DNA from: Planctomyces sp. SH-PL62
GTDB taxonomy: Bacteria > Planctomycetota > Planctomycetia > Isosphaerales > Isosphaeraceae
Assembly: GCF_001610895.1 (NCBI RefSeq)
Contig: NZ_CP011273.1
Coordinates: 744,001-808,000, forward strand
Length of the DNA stretch: 64,000 nucleotides
Reading direction: 5' to 3'
This document shows, one piece after another, positions 11,148-23,454 of this stretch. Both the position numbers and the translations under genes were made by a program. Positions within the stretch are counted from its first letter, which is position 1. Every line of letters begins with the position of its first letter. The notes beneath the pieces are model-generated. The model did no database searches. It saw only the letters and a list, made by a program, of their open reading frames with translations, and was not told where the DNA came from.

Positions 11148-11384
11148 TCAACCGATGAGCTTCCGGATTTCGTCCGGGCTCAACACCCGGCCGCAGGCCT
11201 TCACCTCGCCGTCGACGGCGAGGGCCGGCAGGGCCCGGACGCCGTCGAAGGCGAGGATGTCGGCGATCTCCTGCACCTTGACCACTTCGCCTTCGACCCC
11301 TGCGTCCGTCACCGCCTGCTCGGCGTTGGCCGCGAGCGTCCTGCACTTCGAGCAACCGGCGCCCAGGACCTGGATCTTCCTCAT
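11148..11384 (-). CDS. Small thioredoxin-family protein of the ars operon
   Basis: 78 residues with the redox motif GCSKC (Cys11, Cys14) near the N-terminus and a cis-Pro region VRALPALAVDG, matching the small TM0996/MTH895-type thioredoxin-like family. The start is an ATG at 11384 with GGAGG upstream, and it overlaps the arsA stop codon in an ATGA arrangement, so the two are translationally coupled. Such proteins are frequent in arsenic operons, where a thiol reductant for arsenate reduction or ArsA/ArsD chemistry is plausible. That role is inferred from context. Confidence 0.85.
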   Translation of the reverse strand: MRKIQVLGAGCSKCRTLAANAEQAVTDAGVEGEVVKVQEIADILAFDGVRALPALAVDGEVKACGRVLSPDEIRKLIG

Positions 11385-13159
11385 CGCAACGCCTCCTGTT
11401 TTCGAACGCGTTCGGACTCCGGCTCCGACGGGAGCCCGGCCCCGTCGGATTGCCAGGGGACCAGGGCCGTGCGGGGGCTCAGGCTCTCGGTGACCTCGCG
11501 GAGGAAGGCCCGCTCGTGGAGCTTGCGCGACCTGAGCACGACGTCGGTAATGGGCAGGGGGCTCAAGCTCTGGTTGACGACCCAGGCGAAGGGCGTGATG
11601 CCCGCGCGCAAGAGGTCGCGCTGGAGCGAGGCCGCCTCGTGGACGGGAGTCGCCTCGGGCAGGGTTACGATCAGGACCTTGGTGAACTCGGCGTCGCGGA
11701 GCCGCGGCAAAAGTTCGCGGACCGACTCGGGCATGGCGCTCAGGTTCCGCAGGACGTCGCGGTGATAGGCCTCGGTGGCGTCCAGCAGGAGGAGCGTGTG
11801 CCCGGTGGGAGCCGTGTCGAGCACGACGAATCCGGCTTTCCCGCGGTCGACGGTGCGGGCGAAGGCGCGGAAGACCGCGATTTCCTCGGTGCACGGGGAT
11901 CGCAGGTCCTCCTCAAGGAGGGCCTTGCCCTGCTCGTCGAGGTCCTTGCCCGCCGTCGCCATCACCTCGGCCGTGTAATCCGCCGTCTCCTTCGCCGGGT
12001 CGATACGGCTCACCGAAAGGTTGGGCACGCGGGAGCCGAGCGTCTGGTCGAGATGGGCCGCCGGGTCCGTGGTCGACAGGTGCACCGTGTGGCCGAGCCG
12101 GGCGAGGGTCACCGCCAGTCGTGTGGCGACGGTGGTCTTGCCGACCCCGCCCTTGCCCATGGTCAAGATGACGCCGCGGCCTCCGCGTGTGAGCTCGGGG
12201 ATGAGCGAGTCGAGCGGCGGCGGTAGGCCTTGCGAGCCCTGTTCGCCCGGCGGGGTCGGGGCGGGGCCGCCGAACGAGTCGGGGGCGTTGAGGGCGCGCA
12301 ACGCCGACACCCCCACCAAGCCGTAGGGGAGGAGCCGCACCTCATGCCGAGGGAGGCGGGCCAAGCCTTCCGGCAGCTCCATCAACGCCGCCCGGCCTCG
12401 GGCCTCCATCGCGGCGGCCGTGGCGTCGCTCGAGTCGCTCGCGCGGAAGACGCCGTTCAAGACGAGCCGTTGATTCTTGACGCCCAGCTCCGCGAGCTCG
12501 CGGCTCGAGCGGTCCGCCTCGAGAAGGGCCGCCTTCTCGGGCCGACTGACGAGCACGAGGGTCGTCGCGTCGCCGTCGGCCAGGACTTTCAACGCCGCTT
12601 CGTAGAGGGCCCGCTGGGCCGCGAGCCCCGAGAGCGGCCCCAGGCACGAGTTTCCCCCCACGTTCGCGTCGAAGAAGACGGTCCAGGCCGCCGGCAGTCT
12701 CAGGAGCCTCAGCGTGTGGCCCGTCGGGGCGGTGTCGAAGAGGACGTGGTCGTACTCGGCGGTGGCCGAGGCGTCGCCCAGGAGCTTCGAGAACTCGTCG
12801 AACGCCGCGATTTCCGTGGTGCAGGCCCCCGAGAACTGCTCCTCCATGCTCCGCACGGAGGCGTCGGGGAGGACGCCGCGATACGGGCCCACCATTCGCT
12901 CGCGGTAGGCGTGCGCCGCGGCCTCGGGGTCGATGTTCATGGCGAACAGGTTCGCCACCCCCGGCACCGGCGCGGGGGCCGTGCCCAGCTCGACGCCGAA
13001 GACCTCTCCTAGGTTCGAGGCCGGGTCCGTGCTCACCAGCAACACCCGCTTGCCGCCTTCGGCGAGCCCCACGGCCGTGGCACTGGCGACCGACGTCTTG
13101 CCGACCCCCCCCTTGCCGGTGAAGAACAGATTTCGCGTCACGGGACCGGGAACGATCAT
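11381..13159 (-). CDS. arsA: Arsenite pump-driving ATPase ArsA
   Basis: 592 residues with two homologous ATPase halves. P-loops GKGGVGKT lie at about residues 15-22 and again near 335, and both halves carry DTAPTGHT. The three arsenite-sensing cysteines of ArsA are present at positions close to the E. coli numbering: GACTTEIAAF (~113), NSCLGPL (~171) and PCTEEIAVF (~420). ArsA normally energises the ArsB/Acr3 efflux channel with ATP. No such channel gene is visible in this window, which is unusual. The ATG at 13159 has GGAGGTG just upstream, 16 bases after arsD. Confidence 0.95.
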   Translation of the reverse strand: MIVPGPVTRNLFFTGKGGVGKTSVASATAVGLAEGGKRVLLVSTDPASNLGEVFGVELGTAPAPVPGVANLFAMNIDPEAAAHAYRERMVGPYRGVLPDASVRSMEEQFSGACTTEIAAFDEFSKLLGDASATAEYDHVLFDTAPTGHTLRLLRLPAAWTVFFDANVGGNSCLGPLSGLAAQRALYEAALKVLADGDATTLVLVSRPEKAALLEADRSSRELAELGVKNQRLVLNGVFRASDSSDATAAAMEARGRAALMELPEGLARLPRHEVRLLPYGLVGVSALRALNAPDSFGGPAPTPPGEQGSQGLPPPLDSLIPELTRGGRGVILTMGKGGVGKTTVATRLAVTLARLGHTVHLSTTDPAAHLDQTLGSRVPNLSVSRIDPAKETADYTAEVMATAGKDLDEQGKALLEEDLRSPCTEEIAVFRAFARTVDRGKAGFVVLDTAPTGHTLLLLDATEAYHRDVLRNLSAMPESVRELLPRLRDAEFTKVLIVTLPEATPVHEAASLQRDLLRAGITPFAWVVNQSLSPLPITDVVLRSRKLHERAFLREVTESLSPRTALVPWQSDGAGLPSEPESERVRKQEALR

Positions 13160-13175
13160 CGCGCACCTCCGAAAG

Positions 13176-13586
13176 TCAGCAGCACCGACCCGAGCTTCCA
13201 GTAGCCCCGCCGATGTCGACGACGCGGGGGGAACAACATGAGGAGGCCGCTTCCTTCGGTGCTTCGCCTACCGCTTCCGCAGCAGCGAGGCCGGAGAGAC
13301 GGGCGAACTCGGCGCGGTCCGGGTAGGTCCCGCGTGAGACGACCTCGCCGTCGACCAGGACCAGCGGCAGGCAGTCGTTGCCGTGCTCGCGGAGGGCGGC
13401 GGTCACCGTCGGGTTCGAGGCGAAGGCCTGCGGCTGCTGGGCCAGGTTGTAGCGTTCGACCTCGACCCCCTGACGCTTCAGCCAGTCGAGATCGGCGGAC
13501 ACCCGCGGCAAGGTCGGGTCGACCGCGGGGCCGCAGACGCCGGTCGAGCAGCACATCGGGGGGTCGTAAACGGCGAGCTTGGTCAT
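13176..13586 (-). CDS. arsD: Arsenite metallochaperone/regulator ArsD
   Basis: 136 residues. The functional cysteines of ArsD are at Cys12-Cys13 and Cys18 in PPMCCSTGVC, and further Cys pairs lie near the C-terminus (SSCCSP and the final CC). ArsD hands arsenite to ArsA and can act as a weak second repressor. It lies directly upstream of arsA. The start at 13586 has AGGAGA upstream. An ArsR-type operator lies 25 bases before the start, and a terminator separates it from arsR, so arsD-arsA-thioredoxin probably form their own transcription unit. Confidence 0.95.
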   Translation of the reverse strand: MTKLAVYDPPMCCSTGVCGPAVDPTLPRVSADLDWLKRQGVEVERYNLAQQPQAFASNPTVTAALREHGNDCLPLVLVDGEVVSRGTYPDRAEFARLSGLAAAEAVGEAPKEAASSCCSPRVVDIGGATGSSGRCC

Positions 13587-13610
13587 GGGACTCTCCTGAT
13601 GGGTTCGTTA

Positions 13611-13626
13611 ATCGTCGATTGACGAT
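13611..13626. promoter_or_regulatory. ArsR-type operator in front of arsD
   Basis: ATCGT-N6-ACGAT, the same inverted arms and spacing as the site overlapping the arsR promoter at 14000-14015. It lies between the arsR terminator and the arsD start. Confidence 0.7.
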
Positions 13627-13636
13627 GAAAACGAGC

Positions 13637-13666
13637 AAAAAAACTCCGGCGTCTCAAAGCCCGGAG
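13637..13666 (-). terminator. Intrinsic terminator after arsR
   Basis: On the minus strand CTCCGG (13666-13661) pairs with CCGGAG (13649-13644), followed directly by seven T. The arsR stop codon (13654) lies in the loop. Confidence 0.75.
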
Positions 13667-13980
13667 ATTAGGTTCTTGAGCCGCTCCAGGACCTTCGGTT
13701 CCACGCAGTAGCAGACCCGCGGCCCATCGATCGTGCCCCGGACGAGCCCCGACTCCTTGAGCAGCTTGAGGTGCTGAGAGACGGTCGATTGGGCGAGCGG
13801 CAGGTGCTCGACGATGTCGCCGCACATGCACGAGTCCTGCAAGAGCAGGAAGCGGACGATCTGGACGCGGGCCGGGTGGCCCAGCGCCTTGGCGAGCGTG
13901 GCCAGCTCCACGTCGGACCGTCCGACCTCCTCGGTCGAGACGTTACGACCCTTGACGGTTGAGCAGCACTTGTCGTCCAC
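13654..13980 (-). CDS. arsR: Arsenite-responsive repressor ArsR
   Basis: 108 residues of the ArsR/SmtB winged-helix family. It starts at a GTG (13980) with AAGGAGG six bases upstream. The DNA-recognition helix is around [17 protein letters not shown]. Metalloid-binding cysteines are visible as Cys51-x-Cys53 in DSCMCGDI, matching the classic helix-3 arsenite site; additional Cys pairs occur at 5-6 and in VCYC. It would release DNA when arsenite binds. Two identical-looking operators flank the gene, one over its own promoter and one before arsD. Confidence 0.93.
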   Translation of the reverse strand: MDDKCCSTVKGRNVSTEEVGRSDVELATLAKALGHPARVQIVRFLLLQDSCMCGDIVEHLPLAQSTVSQHLKLLKESGLVRGTIDGPRVCYCVEPKVLERLKNLISGL

Positions 13981-13998
13981 AGGCGCCTCCTTTTCTCT

Positions 13999-14039
13999 TA
14001 TCGTTAATCTACGATAGGCGATTTATGCGTCTCTGTCAA
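13999..14039 (-). promoter_or_regulatory. arsR promoter with overlapping operator
   Basis: On the minus strand TTGACA (14039-14034), a 17-base spacer and TATCGT (14016-14011). The -10 is the first arm of a perfect inverted repeat, TATCGT-N6-ACGATA (13999-14016), so repressor binding would block RNA polymerase. It is 20 bases upstream of the GTG start. Confidence 0.8.
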
Positions 14040-14334
14040 GTCCCTGAGATCGGCGGCATCCTGCACGTGCCCCTAACCGGCTGGAAGCCAAGAAGTTCGG
14101 GGATGGTCGCCGAGGTCTCGACGCCGGAGGAAGAACGGCCCCGGGGATCCGGGCGGTCGGTTTTTGATGCGTCCCACCCTCGACGTGAACCCGACCACGC
14201 GGGACGTCCGGCTTTCGGGATGGAATCGGGGAGCCAGGCCGGGGCTGAACGTGCGAGGATGCGGGAGAGCCGACGCGCCCCCGGTGGGTGGGGGGCGTCG
14301 TGCGGCCGATCGTCACCCGAACCACGGACTTGCC

Positions 14335-15252
14335 ATGAGGATCGTCAGCCTGCTCCCTTCGCTCACTGAACTGGTCCATTCGCTGGGGAGGGGAGGAGAC
14401 CTCGTCGGCGTCACACACGAGTGCGACTATCCGACGGGCGTGGAGGCGCTTCCCTGGTTGACGCGGAGCCGCATCCCGACGGCCGCGTCGAGCGCCCAGA
14501 TCGACGCCCTGGTGGCCTCGGAGCAGGGGGGGCTTTACACGCTCGACGAGGCGAAGCTCGCCGAGGTCGCGCCCGACCTGATCCTGACGCAGGAGCAGTG
14601 CGACGTCTGCGCCGTCAACGAGGCCGTCGTCAGGCGCTCGGCCATGAAGCTGCCGAGCCCGCCTCACGTCGAGAGCGTCGATCCCCGCTCGCTCGACGGC
14701 GTCTTCGCGATGTTCCGCCGGGTCGGCGAGCTGCTCGACCGGCGCGACGAGGCCGAGGCGCTCGTCGCCGGGTTCGCCGAGACGACCCGAGCCATCGCCT
14801 CCCGCCTCGATCCGGCCCGCCCGAAGCCTCGCGTCCTGCTCCTCGAATGGATCGACCCGCCGTACGGTTCCGGGCACTGGAACCCGGAGATCATCGCGAG
14901 GGCGGGGGGCGTCGAGGTGATCGGCCGGGCCGGCGAGCGTTCGCGACGGGTCGCCTGGGAGGAGGTCGCGGCGGCCGAGCCGGACGTCATCCTCGTCTCG
15001 CTCTGCGGCTTCCCGCTCGGCCGGGCGGAGTTCGAGCTGCAAGCCGTCGTCGAGCTTCCCGAATGGCGGGGACTCCCGGCGGTCCGCGACGGCCGGGTCG
15101 CCGTGGTCGACGGCTCGGCCTATTTCTCGCGTCCCGGCCCCCGACTGGAGACGAGCCTGCGGATCGCCGCCGCCGCGATCCACCCGACCCTCTGCCGCGA
15201 CCTGGCCCCGCCCGAGGGGGACGGCTGGTGGTTCCTCGCGCCGCGGCCCTGA
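14335..15252 (+). CDS. BtuF-like cobalamin/iron-chelate binding protein without signal peptide
   Basis: 305 residues starting MRIVSLLPSLTELVHSLG, the typical opening of the BtuF/FepB-type ligand-binding fold (COG0614). Two lobes are visible: one to ~135 and one from ~165 with VLLLEWIDPPYGSGHWNPEII. No signal peptide, lipobox or TM segment precedes the domain, and no ABC permease or ATPase is nearby, so it is not an ordinary periplasmic transporter component. A cytoplasmic corrinoid-binding or repurposed role is possible. No cobalamin riboswitch was seen upstream. The family call is solid; the ligand is inferred. Confidence 0.8.
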   Translation: MRIVSLLPSLTELVHSLGRGGDLVGVTHECDYPTGVEALPWLTRSRIPTAASSAQIDALVASEQGGLYTLDEAKLAEVAPDLILTQEQCDVCAVNEAVVRRSAMKLPSPPHVESVDPRSLDGVFAMFRRVGELLDRRDEAEALVAGFAETTRAIASRLDPARPKPRVLLLEWIDPPYGSGHWNPEIIARAGGVEVIGRAGERSRRVAWEEVAAAEPDVILVSLCGFPLGRAEFELQAVVELPEWRGLPAVRDGRVAVVDGSAYFSRPGPRLETSLRIAAAAIHPTLCRDLAPPEGDGWWFLAPRP

Positions 15253-15359
15253 AGAGACTCGAGCGTTTCGAAACGCGAACCGGCCGCCGCGAGCCCTGGA
15301 GCTTGCGACGGCCGGTCGAGGTGAACAGGTCGGCTCAGGGCCGATCGCGTCGGATCAAA

Positions 15360-16985
<1,626 letters not shown>

Positions 16986-17508
16986 GGGAAAACGCCCTTC
17001 CGTTCGAATGGCCCGGGAGAGCCGCACGCCGCGGCCGTCCGCATGATGAAGGGGTGGGAAGCAGGCCGCCGGTCGGGCCGGGGGCCTGGCGTCGCACCAT
17101 CGCGGACACGGCTCAGGTTGATCGTCGTCCCGGAAAGATCGTGTGAGGACTCCGCGATACTCGATAACCGCGACAACCGGCGACGCCCGCCGGGTGGGTC
17201 GGGGGACGGCCGCGGCGGCCGGCCCGCCCTCGGCGGACGGATTCGGATTGGGTCGAAGCTCAGCGCCTGCGTGATCAGGTCTAGGGAGAGAGGATCCGGG
17301 ACGCGTTCATGACGCGGCGGAACCGTCTCATCACTTTCCAGTTTAACAGACGATTTCCAGCCGGCTCCTATTCGCACCGATTCTCCAGTCCCCCGGCGGC
17401 GGTTCTAACGTCCGAGGCCGCGTGAGACGGTCGGCGAGTCCCGGCGGGTTGCGTCGCCGGGTCGTCGTGCGGGAGTCTTGCGGGCGGGAGGACGGTCGGG
17501 CGATCCGG
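16986..17508. other. Intergenic stretch, no supported gene
   Basis: 523 bases upstream of the Gly/Met-rich gene and downstream of the EF-P-like gene. No motif-bearing ORF, tRNA or clear hairpin was found. Confidence 0.5.
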
Positions 17509-18078
17509 TCAGCTGGCGCGGCCGAGGTACTCGCCGGTCCGGGTGTCGACCCGGACGAGGGCGCCGGGCTCCATGTGCTCGGGGACCTGGATGGTGTGCC
17601 CGGTCGAGAGGGTCGCAGGCTTGGTTCGGCCGGTCGCCGAGTTGCCCCGGACTCCCGGCGCGGTGTCGGCGACGGTCATCTCGACGGTGTCGGGCAGGTC
17701 GATGGCGATGATCTCCTCATCGACCACCAGCGCCTCGACCCCTTCCATGTTCTCGATCAGGAACGGCAACTGGTCGGCCAGGTCGTCGGCCCGGAAGGTG
17801 AACTGCGAGAAGTCGGCCGAGTCCATGAAATGGAGCTCGTCGGCGTCCCGGTAGAGGTACTGGATCGGCTTGCGCTCGAAGCTCGACTCGTTGAGGGCGT
17901 CGGTCCCCCGGTACGACTTCTCGACCCGGTTCTTGGTCTTGAGGTTGCGGGCCTTGACCTTGTAGAGCGTCGCGGCGCCCCGGGCCGAAGGCGTCTGGAC
18001 CTGGATCTGCTCGATCATGTGGGGGGCGCCGTCGATCTCGACGACCATCCGACGCTTGAAATCCTTGGCGGGCACCAC
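17509..18078 (-). CDS. yeiP: Elongation factor P-like protein EfpL/YeiP
   Basis: 189 residues from a GTG at 18078. I prefer this start because it gives the normal YeiP length and has an AAGGGAG site upstream; a longer frame opens at 18162 with no ribosome-binding site. The loop TPSARGAATLYKVKARN and the C-terminal RTKPATLSTGHTIQVPEHMEPG and YLGRA strongly match YeiP rather than canonical EF-P. Like YeiP it has Arg instead of the modified Lys at the tip of domain I. Three OB-like domains rescue ribosomes stalled on difficult motifs. No EF-P modification genes are nearby. Confidence 0.9.
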   Translation of the reverse strand: MVPAKDFKRRMVVEIDGAPHMIEQIQVQTPSARGAATLYKVKARNLKTKNRVEKSYRGTDALNESSFERKPIQYLYRDADELHFMDSADFSQFTFRADDLADQLPFLIENMEGVEALVVDEEIIAIDLPDTVEMTVADTAPGVRGNSATGRTKPATLSTGHTIQVPEHMEPGALVRVDTRTGEYLGRAS

Positions 18079-18440
18079 GGCGGGAAGACTCCCTTGGACG
18101 GGGACGAAAGGTGGGGCGACGACCGGCCCCATCGGCCGGCGACGGTCGGACATTTTACCCATGCGCCGGGAGGGCGGTCAAAACCGGCTCGTGGACCGGC
18201 TGCGTGCCCCGAAGGTTGCAATCCGCGTTTCCACGCCGCATCCGCGCGTTGTTTTTTTGGCATGATCGGAAGAAATCGTCGATCTGAAGCACGGCAGCCC
18301 CGATAATCGCGAACCCAATCTTGTCCGCTTGCGTGCGAATGTGGTCGAACGCGCAAGCACCCCGGTTCGCTTCATACCATCCTTTCATTCCGATCGTGAA
18401 TCGAATAGCAGGTACGAGGACCTAACGGGAGATCTTATTG
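18079..18440. other. Intergenic stretch between divergent genes
   Basis: It holds the alternative N-terminal extension of the EF-P-like gene (to 18162) and the leader of the PEP-CTERM gene. A run of seven T at 18251-18257 is present. No further gene is supported. Confidence 0.5.
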
Positions 18441-19022
18441 ATGAGCATGAGGATGATTCGGTACGCCATCGCCGTGGTCGCGCTCGCGACCTTGTCCGTC
18501 GGGCGCGGCGAGGCCGGGATGGTGACGTTCGAGTTCGCGGGGGGGAGCGGCGCGTCCGCGTTCACGGGGACGTTCTGGTACGATCTGGACACGCCGGACC
18601 TGATCCCGAGCCCGAACTCGGGCATTTACGAGCCCTCGGCCGCCTTCCCCATGGGCTTCAGCGTCGTGGGGCCCACCGGCTCCTACTCGGCGGTCGCCGA
18701 CACCGGGACGATCGTGGTCACGCACTACGGCTCGATCGAGATCAACCTGTTCAGCAGCGACGGCGGCGAGTTCTACCTGAACGGCGTGAGCGACCAGTGG
18801 CTGCCCGGCGGCCCGGACGACCTCCCGGCGAGCTTCGACCTCTCGTCGAGCATGTTCCCTCCCACGGTCGCCGTCATCGTGAGGCGTCTCGGCCTGCGTG
18901 AGGAAGGCGAGGTGACGTCGTTGAGGGTCGCCACGACACCCGTGCCAGAGCCGGCTTCCCTGGCGATGGCGACGGTCGGGGCCCTCGGCCTGCTCGCGCT
19001 CGCCCGAAGGCGTTCGGCCTGA
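18441..19022 (+). CDS. PEP-CTERM sorting domain protein
   Basis: 193 residues from the ATG at 18441, with GGGAGA eight bases upstream. A signal peptide covers about residues 1-27. The C-terminus is a textbook PEP-CTERM tripartite signal: VPEPAS, a hydrophobic helix ([15 protein letters not shown]) and RRRS. Such proteins are processed by an exosortase and released to the cell surface or matrix. The middle ~140 residues are beta-rich and unrecognised. No exosortase gene is in the window. Confidence 0.88.
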   Translation: MSMRMIRYAIAVVALATLSVGRGEAGMVTFEFAGGSGASAFTGTFWYDLDTPDLIPSPNSGIYEPSAAFPMGFSVVGPTGSYSAVADTGTIVVTHYGSIEINLFSSDGGEFYLNGVSDQWLPGGPDDLPASFDLSSSMFPPTVAVIVRRLGLREEGEVTSLRVATTPVPEPASLAMATVGALGLLALARRRSA

Positions 19023-19109
19023 CGACGCCCGCGGACCGACATCCCGACGGACGCCGGAGAGCGGCCCCAGCGGTCGCTCCCGCCGTCTCGCCCACCGGCC
19101 CGCTTCGCC

Positions 19110-19139
19110 TTGTCTCGGGCCGCCTGGATCTGGTATTAA
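19110..19139 (+). promoter_or_regulatory. Candidate promoter of ahcY
   Basis: TTGTCT (19110-19115) and TATTAA (19134-19139), 18-base spacer, about 65 bases upstream of the SAH riboswitch. Confidence 0.5.
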
Positions 19140-19203
19140 GGAAAGCGTTCGGAAGATGTTCCAAGACGGAGGCCCGTCGACAGTCGGCGGGCCGACGCCA
19201 TTC

Positions 19204-19288
19204 CCATCGAGGGGCGCTGCGACGGTACGCTTGGGCGTTCCTGCCAGGCTCGATGGGGTGGATCTTCCGATCTGCAACGGCGCCCGTT
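19204..19288 (+). ncRNA. SAH riboswitch upstream of ahcY
   Basis: The element matches the S-adenosylhomocysteine riboswitch in both sequence and structure. P1 is a perfect 8-bp pairing of CCATCGAG (19204-19211) with CTCGATGG (19249-19256). The conserved GGGCGCTGC core follows P1, and CCAGG precedes its 3' strand. The 3' segment GCAACGGCGCCC supplies GCGCCC (19280-19285), which pairs perfectly with GGGCGC (19212-19217) to form the pseudoknot. It ends about 23 bases before the ahcY GTG, so SAH would raise expression of the enzyme that removes it, either through access to the AGGAGA site at 19298-19303 or by antitermination. Confidence 0.92.
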
Positions 19289-19311
19289 CATCGTTTCAGG
19301 AGACTTTGAAC

Positions 19312-20736
<1,425 letters not shown>

Positions 20737-20874
20737 TCGGCATCCCTGGGCGGCGGAGGGGCCAGGCGCCCCGCCGCCGCGCCCTCCAGGCCGCACGCCC
20801 CGTAGCCGCGCCGCGGCGCCGGGGCGTCGCGCATTCCCCCATCCCCCCGTCCCCTTCCGAGGAATAGATCCGAG

Positions 20875-22176
<1,302 letters not shown>

Positions 22177-22210
22177 GGTCCCTCCCAAACTCCGGCCTCG
22201 GGCCGTTCAC

Positions 22211-22362
22211 GTCCTTCCCCCCTCGCGGGGGAAGGTGGCCCGCAGGGCCGGATGAGGGGGAGACGAGCACGATGGCCGCCGGCGTCATCTGAGGCCGGCC
22301 TGCGAGATCCGAGGGCGTCCGTGCTCCTCTCCCCCATCCGACCCCTGTGGGGGGGGAGGCGT
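22211..22362. repeat. Fold-back intergenic repeat, copy 3
   Basis: The left arm shares the CCTCGCGGGGGAAGGTGGCC core and the following CGCAGGGCCGGATGAGGGG with the other copies; the right arm (from about 22320) is shorter and more diverged. Again it lies between convergent genes. Confidence 0.8.
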
Positions 22363-22398
22363 CGGATTGATCGCTTTTCGACATGGCACCAAGCGAGT

Positions 22399-23454
22399 TC
22401 ACTCCGCGCGGCGGATCGTCTCGGCGAGGATCGCGATCGACGTGGCCTCGCCCGTCGCCCCGCTCCGATCGGGCTTCCCTTCCTCCCCGCGTCGAATCTC
22501 GACGAAATGGGCGACGCCTCCGTCATTCGACTGGGCCGACCACAGCCGCTTCCTCATGCCATCGACAGACGCGCCGATCTCCGCCTCCATCCCCATCAAG
22601 CGGATCGCGTAGAGCAGCACGCCCAGCTTGAACGACGCATTCCGGCACGACGGACGCACGCCCTTCCGGAATCGTTCCCAGTCCTCTCTGTCGGCGTGAT
22701 CGACGAGGATGCCGGAGTCGGCGTCCCAGAAGATCGGGTCGTCAGGACCGTCCTTGCGAACCACGCCGACGATGCGGCGGCGGGCCTCCTCGGTGCGTCC
22801 CTTCCAGAAGTCGTGGAGCGCCTGATAGACCGCGTGCTCCGCGAACAGCGTCGGATGGCCCGCCTCGTATCCCGCATCCCAGCGCTGGCGCATGACCCGG
22901 ACGTCGACGGTCCGTCCCCCCGCCACGGGAAAGACCCCCAGCGAATGGCCATGCACGGGGTCCTCGTCGTCGGAACGATGGAGCATCCGCTCGACGGGGT
23001 GGAACAGCACGTCCTGGAGCCCGTTCCCGGTCCAGTCCAGGGATTGCAGGGTTCGCGACAACTCGGCCGACGCGGCGGCGTCGATGGGCCGGAGCGCCTC
23101 GGCCGACCAGAGGGTGTCGGTGATGAGATAGCCCGCAAGCCGCTTCGGGTCGTCGGGGTCGAGCGTCGGATCATTCCAGGCGACGACGTGCAAGGGCCGC
23201 GCCTCGCCCGGCCGCTCGAAGCTCACGACGTGGCGCTTGAGCCACCCCGCCGCCCGGATCGTCCGGTCGTGCGTGATCGGGTTTTCGGGGACCTGGAAGG
23301 CGACGGCATCGCGCGGTTCCAGGGCCGTCGCGGTCGCGACCGTCGCGAGCAGGGCCAGAAACGCCAGCGGCCGGAGCCCGCCCGGAAAGGCGCGGCCCGG
23401 CCGACGATGGGCGGGGGAGGGAGGTTTCAAGGTCGACTCCGCGAGCGGACTCAT
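22399..23454 (-). CDS. Exported hypothetical protein
   Basis: 351 residues. An n-region rich in Arg/Pro is followed by the hydrophobic LRPLAFLALLATVATATA, consistent with a signal peptide. The mature part is mostly helical and ends with WSAQSNDGGVAHFVE and GEATSIAILAE; the DGG and repeated helices are reminiscent of alpha/alpha-toroid proteins, but I cannot assign a family. The ATG at 23454 forms an ATGA overlap with the stop codon expected for the upstream HEAT-repeat gene if one base is missing there, suggesting that both are in one operon. Confidence 0.7.
   Translation of the reverse strand: MSPLAESTLKPPSPAHRRPGRAFPGGLRPLAFLALLATVATATALEPRDAVAFQVPENPITHDRTIRAAGWLKRHVVSFERPGEARPLHVVAWNDPTLDPDDPKRLAGYLITDTLWSAEALRPIDAAASAELSRTLQSLDWTGNGLQDVLFHPVERMLHRSDDEDPVHGHSLGVFPVAGGRTVDVRVMRQRWDAGYEAGHPTLFAEHAVYQALHDFWKGRTEEARRRIVGVVRKDGPDDPIFWDADSGILVDHADREDWERFRKGVRPSCRNASFKLGVLLYAIRLMGMEAEIGASVDGMRKRLWSAQSNDGGVAHFVEIRRGEEGKPDRSGATGEATSIAILAETIRRAE

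Noticed and set aside
14040-14334. Cobalamin riboswitch before the BtuF-like gene
   Set aside because: No B12-box-like conserved core could be found.
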